Source: Gemmatimonadota bacterium (lineage in GTDB: Bacteria > Latescibacterota > UBA2968 > UBA8231). From it: a DNA stretch of 64,000 nucleotides. Position numbers and translations under genes: made by a program. The notes beneath the pieces are model-generated. The model saw nothing but the letters and a program-made list of their open reading frames with translations, did no database searches and was not told where the DNA came from. Each line of letters begins with the position of its first letter. The stretch's first letter is position 1. Positions 1-6,763 of this stretch are shown here, in pieces. The DNA lies in the NCBI GenBank assembly GCA_018660835.1, contig JABJJN010000007.1, positions 124,001 through 188,000 on the forward strand, given 5' to 3'.

Positions 1-488
1 TTCATGTCTGCCCGCAGACGTTCGAGATCCATGCCCAATTCAGGCAGCAGCGGCCAGATCTCGTGGACGAGGACCTGGTGGTTCTTCGTCCACTTGTTCT
101 GATGGCGGTAGAGCAGATCCAAGGTCTCCCAGAACTTTCCTTGCATCTTGGCCGCTTCAAGGATTCTGACGGCACCGCCTGCACCCATATGGAAGGGGGC
201 ATAACGAATCACGAGTTTGATTTTCCCAGGAAACGCTGCCAACGCATCCTTTGTGAACTTAGAGAAGGACGCGCAGGTCTCGCAGGCGGGATCCGTGAAT
301 TTCACCAAATACACCTTGGCGTCCTCAGCCCCCATTGTGGGCGAATGAGGTCGCACGAACATTTCGGCATTCTCCTCGGCGATGAAACCGAGTTCGGATA
401 CGCGCCACGCTCGGTAGGCCGACGTGCCGGCGAAGTAACCCACAACCAACAGGACGCAGACGCCAATGAACAGATTGCGACGCTTCAA
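1..488 (-). CDS. DsbA-like thioredoxin-fold oxidoreductase, partial at left edge
   Basis: Probable periplasmic thiol oxidoreductase that passes disulfides to exported proteins and is reoxidised by the adjacent DsbB. The start is taken as TTG at 488-486, which overlaps the DsbB stop (TTGA) and has AAGGAG about 8 bases upstream. Residues 6-22 form one hydrophobic anchor. The fold then shows the CETC active site (about residues 69-72) in the context FTDPACETCASF, followed by the helical insert of the DsbA/Thioredoxin_4 type. The C-terminal part, including the cis-proline, lies outside the window. An ATG-only gene caller would miss this gene. Disulfide role is inferred from family and neighbour; confidence is high for the fold. 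Confidence 0.85.
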   Translation of the reverse strand, partial: MKRRNLFIGVCVLLVVGYFAGTSAYRAWRVSELGFIAEENAEMFVRPHSPTMGAEDAKVYLVKFTDPACETCASFSKFTKDALAAFPGKIKLVIRYAPFHMGAGGAVRILEAAKMQGKFWETLDLLYRHQNKWTKNHQVLVHEIWPLLPELGMDLERLRADM

Positions 489-982
489 CGCAGACTCCTT
501 TTCCTGACGACGAGCAGAAGGGCGATCACTGTGGTAAATGCCAACAGAGACAGCATGGGGATCGAGAGGAATCCAAACAGAAGGATGTACTCCTCGGTAC
601 ACGATACACCCTGACTACAGGGCTGCATATTGTCGGGGATGAATCCGTGGTAGAGAAGATTGTGATACGCTGCGAGCAGCCAGCCAGCGACGATCAAGGG
701 TAGGGCGTATTTGACGACGTCGCGATCAAGAGGGAAGAGTCCGCGGCCCAGGATGATGACCAGGGGGAACAGGAAGATCCTCTGATACCAGCACAGGATG
801 CAGGGCGCAAAGTCCATGACATTGCTGAAGAACAGACTTCCAAGGGTGGAGACTGTCACGATGAACCAGGCAGCAAAGAGCAGGGCCCAGTCCGTATCGA
901 TGTCAGCGGTGCGTTGTTCTTGATCAGTCACGAAGCGACTCGGTCGGTTCTGGTGATGCAGCATACGGGAAATCGAGAACAT
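485..982 (-). CDS. dsbB: DsbB/BdbC-type disulfide oxidoreductase
   Basis: Inner-membrane quinone-linked enzyme that reoxidises DsbA-like proteins. The 165 residues contain four predicted membrane helices, the first periplasmic cysteine pair CILC at about 61-64 and a second pair, CSQGVSC, at about 121-127, as expected for the family. The N-terminal 30 residues are polar and the true start may be slightly downstream (a GTG near residue 18 is possible). It ends in a TTGA overlap with the DsbA-like gene, so the two are probably translationally coupled. It lies 35 bases downstream of a GNAT gene and may share the zinc-operon transcript. Confidence 0.9.
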   Translation of the reverse strand: MFSISRMLHHQNRPSRFVTDQEQRTADIDTDWALLFAAWFIVTVSTLGSLFFSNVMDFAPCILCWYQRIFLFPLVIILGRGLFPLDRDVVKYALPLIVAGWLLAAYHNLLYHGFIPDNMQPCSQGVSCTEEYILLFGFLSIPMLSLLAFTTVIALLLVVRKRSLR

Positions 983-1017
983 ACCAGTCTACATCTCAAG
1001 GCCTTTTGGGGCCATGT

Positions 1018-1947
1018 TCAGCACATCGAAAAAGGCAGTGGCCAGTTGATCGCGCCAGGCAGACGGCCCTCCTGATCAAGGGCCTGCTGGTATTGGTCCA
1101 GAACGCCTGCAGTCAATTCAATCGCCATGGCAGGCGCCTCAACGTGCACCTCGCTGACCCCCCAGGTTGGATCGAGGACGTGTTGCGCCAGCCAACCGGC
1201 GGGGTGATGCGGACTGGCAACAGGCTTCTGTCTGTAGATGACCTGCCGTACCAATTCGGCGTCGTCACCCAGGATCATGTCCATCGGGAAGCCGGTTCCT
1301 GACTGGCTGGAGCGCTTCATCGTGTAGGCGGCCCGGGTGCCGTCTGCAGTGCGCCAGATGACGGCGTTGACACCCGGCGTTGTCCATTCCTCGCGTCGTC
1401 CGGTTCGTGGCCAACTGAAGTCAACGTTCTGCCACTCTCGTTCGTCGCATGCCAGTAGCCAGTCGATGTCCTGATCCTGAACGGGCCAGGGCTCAAGCTT
1501 CACCGTCGCGTCGGGAATCGCGTCTACTTGGTAGTTGGTTCGGCTGAAACCGAAGCGATTCTCATAGCCATGCTGAGGGTAGTAGCTCGGGTGTCCGGTG
1601 AGAAAGGCAAGTCCGATCCCTTTGGAGCTTGCAAGGTCGTGACCAAAGGCCAGCATCTTGCCGCCGATGCCCTGCTTCTGCCGTGGTGGGATGACGGCGA
1701 CAGGTGCGACGGCGACGGCGGGAATTCTGGAACCAAGCAGTCGCATGGGGAGTGGCGTCATGGCCAGATGACCGACGAGTTCGTCACCATCCCACGCGCA
1801 GATCGAGAGGTCGCGGTCAAAGCCTGGCTGCCAGTCGCGCAGCATGCGCACCAGGTTGGCCTCATCGGCGCTGCCGAAGGCCCGTGTTACACAGATATCT
1901 ATGTGAGCTTCATCGCCGACACTCTCGCTTCTGATCTCGACTCCCAC
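1018..1947 (-). CDS. GNAT N-acetyltransferase, YhbS/Eis-like
   Basis: Acetyl-CoA-dependent acyltransferase of about 309 residues; substrate unknown. The N-terminal half is a GNAT domain with the acetyl-CoA loop RQKQGIGGKM and the strand/helix GLAFLTGHPSYYPQHGYE typical of YhbS-like members. The C-terminal half (about 190-309) resembles the second domain found in Eis-type enzymes. It sits 13 bases downstream of the ZnuB-like gene on the same strand, so it may be cotranscribed, but nothing ties it functionally to zinc. One of six GNAT genes in the window. Confidence 0.85.
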   Translation of the reverse strand: MGVEIRSESVGDEAHIDICVTRAFGSADEANLVRMLRDWQPGFDRDLSICAWDGDELVGHLAMTPLPMRLLGSRIPAVAVAPVAVIPPRQKQGIGGKMLAFGHDLASSKGIGLAFLTGHPSYYPQHGYENRFGFSRTNYQVDAIPDATVKLEPWPVQDQDIDWLLACDEREWQNVDFSWPRTGRREEWTTPGVNAVIWRTADGTRAAYTMKRSSQSGTGFPMDMILGDDAELVRQVIYRQKPVASPHHPAGWLAQHVLDPTWGVSEVHVEAPAMAIELTAGVLDQYQQALDQEGRLPGAINWPLPFSMC

Positions 1948-1960
1948 GAATTCATCCTCC

Positions 1961-2809
1961 CTATTGGTGTGTCTCTGTCCTACGTGAAGTCGGATGCACA
2001 GTCATTCGGCGTACCAGAGCCAACAGAGCCAAAACGACACCAAAGGCACACACGATGGTGGCTCCTGTGGGCGTATCGAATTGGTAAGAGAGGGTGCAGC
2101 CGAGGACACTGACAACGAACCCCGTCGCCCAGGCAATGATCAGCCGCTGGGACAGATTGCCGGAGAATAGGACGGCGCAGACGGCTGGAACGATGAGGAA
2201 ACTGAAGACGAGCAACACCCCCGCCATGGGCACGGAGATGGAGATGACGAGACCGAAGCTCGCATAGAACAGAAAGTCCCACCATCTCGCGCGACGCATG
2301 CTTCGTGCTGTGTCCGAAACGCCCACTCCCGACAGTCGGCAGAAGCGGTCTCGAAACACCCAGTGCGCTGCAGCGACGGCCAGATAGACGGCGCCGGCGA
2401 TGGCCACGTCTGTCCAGGAAACCCAGAGAATCTGGCCGACCAGAACGGTTTTCAGATGCTCGGCGCCATGAGGCGAGCGATCCAGGGCGAGGATACTTGC
2501 TGCCGCAGCCACGACGTAGACGATGCCGATGATCGCTTCCTGGGGCAGGTCGGTACGCTGGGATCGGGTCAAAGCAAATAGAGCGGCGCCACAGAAGGTT
2601 GCTGCCAGAGAGGCACCCAGTGCGGCAGGACTACCCAGCTCATAGCCGCAGAGTATGGCGACGGCAGCGCCAAGAGCGGCAATCTGCGCCAGGGCGAGAT
2701 CGACGAAGATGACACCCCGCGCAAGGATGTGGACACCGAGGTAGGCATGGATGAGGACGAGAAGCAGACAGGCAGCAATGGGCGCCGCCATCAGGGAAAG
2801 AAAGTCCAT
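1961..2809 (-). CDS. znuB: Metal ABC transporter permease, ZnuB family
   Basis: Inner-membrane permease of an ABC-3 type zinc/manganese importer, 282 residues with about eight hydrophobic helices. Recognisable family stretches include RGVIFVDLALAQIAALGAA in the N-terminal third and GATIVCAFGVVLALLALV near the end. Its ATG directly abuts the stop codon of the upstream znuA (TAG at 2812-2810), so the two are surely one transcript. The ATPase subunit (ZnuC) expected to energise it is not present in this run. It is either encoded elsewhere or supplied by another operon. Confidence 0.92.
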   Translation of the reverse strand: MDFLSLMAAPIAACLLLVLIHAYLGVHILARGVIFVDLALAQIAALGAAVAILCGYELGSPAALGASLAATFCGAALFALTRSQRTDLPQEAIIGIVYVVAAAASILALDRSPHGAEHLKTVLVGQILWVSWTDVAIAGAVYLAVAAAHWVFRDRFCRLSGVGVSDTARSMRRARWWDFLFYASFGLVISISVPMAGVLLVFSFLIVPAVCAVLFSGNLSQRLIIAWATGFVVSVLGCTLSYQFDTPTGATIVCAFGVVLALLALVRRMTVHPTSRRTETHQ

Positions 2810-3733
2810 CTAACCTCCCTCAGTGGTAGGCATGGACGTCTCAAGTCGACGAAGAATGACATGGAAGAGGCTGATGTAGTCGTTGCTGCCATCAGCGGCG
2901 CCGACGGCAGCGGGCAACTCAACAACGCGAGCCATGGTCCGTTCGGCCAGTCGCTGCGCCGGTCTCGCATCTACAAAGGTTGATCGCAGGATGAGGGAGA
3001 TCTCCTGCGTCTCGATGAGACGGACGAGATCACGCACGTGGCGTGGCGTCGGCGGGATGCCCGGCTTCTCTTCGATGTAGGCAACGATCTCGAGGCCCAG
3101 CCAATCGGCCAGGTATTCCCATTGTTTGTGGTGCGCAATGACTTTCATGCCACGCCAGGGCTCAGCCAGCTGCTCCCACTGACTGATCTGTGAATCCAGG
3201 CGAGCGACGAATTGCTCGCACTGCCTGTCAATCTGTGCGGCGTCATCGGGGCGCAGGTGCTGCAACCGTGTGGCGATCGTGCCGGCGATCTGTCTGCCCT
3301 GAAGCGGCGACAGCGTGTAGTGTGGATTTCCCTCTGGATGGATATCTCCGTGAGAGCGGTCGAGCTCCATCGTCGGGATCTCGAGAATGGGCAGCCCCGT
3401 TGAGGCGTTGAGGGCGCCCGATTCTCCCGCCTGCAACTGCCGATTGCGACTGCCGTCCACCAACAGAGGCAACCAGCCGATCTCAAGTTCGAGGCCGTTG
3501 TAGACGAGCAGATCGGCGCCGCGCATGCGCCGCATGAAACTGGGTCGGGCGTCGACAAAGTGCGGATCCTGAGTGCCCCGGGCGATGGCCTGCACGTCTA
3601 CAAGATCACCGCCAACGGCCTCGGTCAACGCGGCAAGGTCAGTCGTAGTGCTTACCACGCGCAGTGGGTCGGCATGGCCTTGAACAGCCACGGCAACCGA
3701 GAAGATGGCGAGGATGATTGGATGGATTTTCAT
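2810..3733 (-). CDS. znuA: Zinc/manganese ABC transporter substrate-binding protein, ZnuA family
   Basis: Periplasmic cluster A-I metal-binding protein of 307 residues with a Sec signal peptide ending near residue 21 (VQGHA/DPL). Metal ligands of the family are visible: His58 in TQDPHF, His138 in NPHYTLSP, His201/202 in KVIAHHKQWEY, and the acidic residue in NDYISLF near the C-terminus. It lacks a long His-rich loop; that feature appears instead in the upstream barrel protein. It starts 7 bases after the barrel gene stop. Three His ligands plus one carboxylate fit zinc better than iron. The metal is inferred. Confidence 0.92.
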   Translation of the reverse strand: MKIHPIILAIFSVAVAVQGHADPLRVVSTTTDLAALTEAVGGDLVDVQAIARGTQDPHFVDARPSFMRRMRGADLLVYNGLELEIGWLPLLVDGSRNRQLQAGESGALNASTGLPILEIPTMELDRSHGDIHPEGNPHYTLSPLQGRQIAGTIATRLQHLRPDDAAQIDRQCEQFVARLDSQISQWEQLAEPWRGMKVIAHHKQWEYLADWLGLEIVAYIEEKPGIPPTPRHVRDLVRLIETQEISLILRSTFVDARPAQRLAERTMARVVELPAAVGAADGSNDYISLFHVILRRLETSMPTTEGG

Positions 3734-3740
3734 ATGCTGC

Positions 3741-4838
3741 TCAATACCGGTGCGCCGGGTGCGAGCCCATGGTCACATTCAGCTGCAGGGAAACGACATT
3801 CGATGTTTCGCCAGACTCGGCGCGACGATCGAATTGCAGGCGAAGTGCCGAGAACTCACTGGGAATGAACCCCACAAGGACACTGGTGCGCCAGTCCTCT
3901 TCATCGCCCGGCAGCCCCATCCGGTCATAACGACCCTGCAACCACCAGCGTCGTGCGATCTGTGCTTCAAGGCTCGTATAGCCGCCGCCCTCCTCTTCGT
4001 CACCGCCACCGATCTGGCCATGGTCAGCGCGTAGATACTCACCACGCCAGATCACGCGGCGTCCCCAACTATCCAGGTCTCGCCACTGGATGGTTCCGTG
4101 GGCGCCCAGAAGCGAGGATGTCTTGCCCTGCGGATTCGTACCCGTCGCATAGGAACCACCCAGATCGAGGGTCCAGTTTTCGCCGACATCCCAGAAACTC
4201 CGGGCATGTCCCAGATACAGCAGGTCCTCGTCCTCCGGGCTGGCAAACAGCTCCGAACGACCATCGAGCACCTGCCCCGTCAGTTCCAGGAACCACGGCA
4301 GGGGGGTGAGCCAACTCAATGACAGCCCGTCCTCAGCCAGACCTTCGTCGCCAAGAACGTGTCCATTGACGAGTGGCGCATTGAGAAAGGGGTATTGGTG
4401 TGCGTGCAGCGTGTTGTGGTGACCCATCGCCGCCAGGAACCGGCCGGCTTTCAGCTGCAAACCTGCGGGGAGCGACTGGGTTGTCACGAAGCCCTCCTCC
4501 AGTTCGACGCCTTCACCATCCGGAAATGCCAGAAGCAGATCGGCCTTCAGGTAGGCATCGACGACGGCACTCAGCTGCAGTTCAACTTCCTGAACACGCA
4601 TACCGGATTCGTCACTGGCACCATGGCCGTGGTCTGCTTCATCATCATGATCGTCATCATCGTCATGATCATCGTGTGTGTCGGCATACACAGCGTCGAA
4701 CAGCGCGTTGGCACTGATTGCGGGGTTGAAAGAGCGCGAAATTCCCGTCACGCCGGCGCCCGAATCCTGGGCAAATGCAAAAGAGGCATGGCACAGCATT
4801 GCGGTTGCTGAAGCAGCAATAATCCGAGTCCATCGCAT
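3741..4838 (-). CDS. Outer-membrane beta-barrel protein with His/Asp-rich segment, zinc-operon associated
   Basis: Likely outer-membrane porin-like barrel of 365 residues. I start it at ATG 4838, which has GAGAGGAG about 9 bases upstream and opens a clean signal peptide (MRWTRIIAASATAMLC..., cleavage near AFA/QDS); the longer open frame adds 18 unlikely residues. After FNPAISANALFDAVYA there is a striking His/Asp cluster (about residues 53-73). Alternating polar/aromatic strands then run to the C-terminus, which does not end in the canonical aromatic residue (it ends HRY). No TonB box or plug was recognised. It is followed after 7 bases by znuA. A role in metal capture or passage across the outer membrane is inferred from the acidic/His cluster and operon position. 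Confidence 0.75.
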   Translation of the reverse strand: MRWTRIIAASATAMLCHASFAFAQDSGAGVTGISRSFNPAISANALFDAVYADTHDDHDDDDDHDDEADHGHGASDESGMRVQEVELQLSAVVDAYLKADLLLAFPDGEGVELEEGFVTTQSLPAGLQLKAGRFLAAMGHHNTLHAHQYPFLNAPLVNGHVLGDEGLAEDGLSLSWLTPLPWFLELTGQVLDGRSELFASPEDEDLLYLGHARSFWDVGENWTLDLGGSYATGTNPQGKTSSLLGAHGTIQWRDLDSWGRRVIWRGEYLRADHGQIGGGDEEEGGGYTSLEAQIARRWWLQGRYDRMGLPGDEEDWRTSVLVGFIPSEFSALRLQFDRRAESGETSNVVSLQLNVTMGSHPAHRY

Positions 4839-4966
4839 GGATGGTGTCTCCTCTCTGAAGTGTCTGAAAACGTCGAATGGCGACGGCATCAACCGGCGCA
4901 GAACGACGGCCCTGTCGAAAAGCGAACGACAGGGAACCAGGTACTGGGGATCTCAGTACGAGATGA

Positions 4967-5278
4967 TCAGAGAGACAGAGGTGGCCCGCGTTGGGGCGGT
5001 AGGAAGAAATCATTGCCCGATATCGCCGTGCGTGCTGCTGTGCGTACCACAATCGATGTGAGTACGACAGCTATGACCGCAGGCTGGAAATTCTCCGCGT
5101 GCAGGAGAACCTGGCAGATCTTGCAATCATCGTGATCCACCGGCGACGCCAGGGCGGCATGACACAGTGCTACGGCCAGCCCGGCAAGCAGGATGGTGAC
5201 GAGGATCGCCGTGGCGCTGCTGGGCGTCGACGTGTGCGTCGGCAGCAGGCGGGATCGTATGTGAGCAACGGATAACAT
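4967..5278 (-). CDS. Small exported/membrane protein with Cys/His motif, DUF2946-like
   Basis: About 103 residues from ATG 5278; an upstream ATG at 5350 is possible but neither has a convincing ribosome site. The protein has an N-terminal hydrophobic segment (AILVTILLAGLAVALCHA), a short HDDCKICQ motif just after it, a second hydrophobic helix, and a C-terminus ending in PQRGPPLSL. The His-Cys-x-x-Cys motif between two hydrophobic segments and the terminal R-G/A-P-P signature resemble small DUF2946/DUF2607-type proteins found next to metal-handling genes. As first gene of the zinc run it may be a metal-responsive accessory protein. Function is unproven. Confidence 0.6.
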   Translation of the reverse strand: MLSVAHIRSRLLPTHTSTPSSATAILVTILLAGLAVALCHAALASPVDHDDCKICQVLLHAENFQPAVIAVVLTSIVVRTAARTAISGNDFFLPPQRGPPLSL

Positions 5279-5391
5279 ATCAGTCACTAATTGCACCGAC
5301 CTGGGAGGTTCTGTCAAGGCTACAGTGAGAAGCCGTGGCGAGCTAAGCATGAATCGTGGACGTCGATCTGGCCTTCCTCCGCGCTAGTTCG

Positions 5392-6480
5392 TCATGTAGC
5401 TCCGTGACGACGCAGGAATTCGACAACGTCTGGGTGTGGTGCCGTGTCGAGGGTATTCACCTGGTTCCAACTTCGGTCTCCGCCGTCTTTCCAGTACTTG
5501 TTCGGAAATTCTTCGATATAGCCCAGTGGCGTGACGCCCCGCATCTCGTGTGAGTCGATGCGGATGTCTGCCACAGCGTTCACGTCGGCGCCTGCTTCTA
5601 CCAACAGCTGGAGGACATCCCAGCTGGCGTTGGCGTTGACCGTGAGTGTATTGAAGATTGGCGTGTGTGTATCGAAGCCGTCGTCCGCTGGCTCGGCCCG
5701 CTGGTTTGGGTCGGCGCCTTTCGCCAGCAGGAGACGAGCCTCATCGACCCAACCATACTCGGCGCAGTGGTGGAGCAGGCTGGTGTTCGATATCGGCGCG
5801 CCGCCATAATCGCCACGTCGCTCGATTTCGATGTCGCGACCACCGCGTAGATCGAAGGCGGCGTGCACGATGGAGGCGTAAGCGGCGATCCGGGCCTCAA
5901 GGTTGTCGCTACGCCCTGTGACCAGATCATAGACGGCGTTGTTGTCGTGATCGGCACCGGCTTCGACAAGAAGTCGACAGATCTCCTGACGTTCCTTCAG
6001 CAGCGTAGGATATGAATGCAGGGCGTTGTGCAGTGGCGTCCAACGGATCCCGGCGCGACGGTAGTCTGGATTGGCGCCTTGCTGTAGTAGCCAGCGAATC
6101 CCTTCGACATTGAGATCCTCTGTCAGCTGGTAGAGATGCTCCTGCAGGTGATGGATCTCGATGGCGCAGCGTTCGAAGAGACGGTCGGCGATGGCCAGCT
6201 GTCCTGATTGCAGACACGAGTAAAACACAGAGGGCATGTCGACCTGACTCTGCACTTGGTGAGCAAGGAGTACGTCCACCAGGTCAGTCAGTCCCAGGGA
6301 GGCGACATGGGTCAATAGATCAATCTCGCGACGTGAACCCTTCCACTTTGCTCGCCGAGATCGCCACGTTGGATCGTCAGACAAGAGGCGATGCAGAGCA
6401 TCCGCGTCACGAGTCGCGACAATACTGTCGATGGTCGCGATGACGGACATAATGGAGTTCCGCAGGTCGTCTGCTGACAT
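5392..6480 (-). CDS. Ankyrin-repeat protein (paralogue 1)
   Basis: Cytoplasmic-looking ankyrin protein of 362 residues. The start at ATG 6480 is favoured because AGAGGA lies 7 bases upstream; the longer open frame begins inside the divergent promoter region. Repeats are clear: LLQQGANPDYRRAGIRWTPL, LLVEAGADHDNNAVYDLV, LLAKGADPNQ, LLVEAGADVNAV. The C-terminal 150 residues (YGGAP...LLHHCAEYG...TPIFNTLTVNANAS...GVTPLGYIEEFPNKY...PHPDVVEFLRRHG) match block by block the C-terminus of the ankyrin protein at 17568-18911. It lacks that protein's N-terminal helical domain. It presumably mediates a protein-protein contact; the partner is unknown. Confidence 0.85.
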   Translation of the reverse strand: MSADDLRNSIMSVIATIDSIVATRDADALHRLLSDDPTWRSRRAKWKGSRREIDLLTHVASLGLTDLVDVLLAHQVQSQVDMPSVFYSCLQSGQLAIADRLFERCAIEIHHLQEHLYQLTEDLNVEGIRWLLQQGANPDYRRAGIRWTPLHNALHSYPTLLKERQEICRLLVEAGADHDNNAVYDLVTGRSDNLEARIAAYASIVHAAFDLRGGRDIEIERRGDYGGAPISNTSLLHHCAEYGWVDEARLLLAKGADPNQRAEPADDGFDTHTPIFNTLTVNANASWDVLQLLVEAGADVNAVADIRIDSHEMRGVTPLGYIEEFPNKYWKDGGDRSWNQVNTLDTAPHPDVVEFLRRHGAT

Positions 6481-6763
6481 GTTTAATCCTCTATCATGGT
6501 TAGGGCCATCAGATGAACTCTTCGATGGATGCGTCCCAGCGCGGGAGGAATGTCGATACCAAGATGGCGGCGGGCAATTCGAGCTCCATCGCACTAGTGC
6601 AATGCATGATCTGCTGGCACTCGATCTGCCGCCAGTGGATGACGAAAGAATCGCTCTGTTCGCCACGGGTCTTTGACGGTGGGGATCGGGTTGGGTTCGT
6701 TGTTCTTGAACTGTATGCCAAGGCTCTTGAACTGCATGCTACCTGACAATTGAGAGTGAAGAG

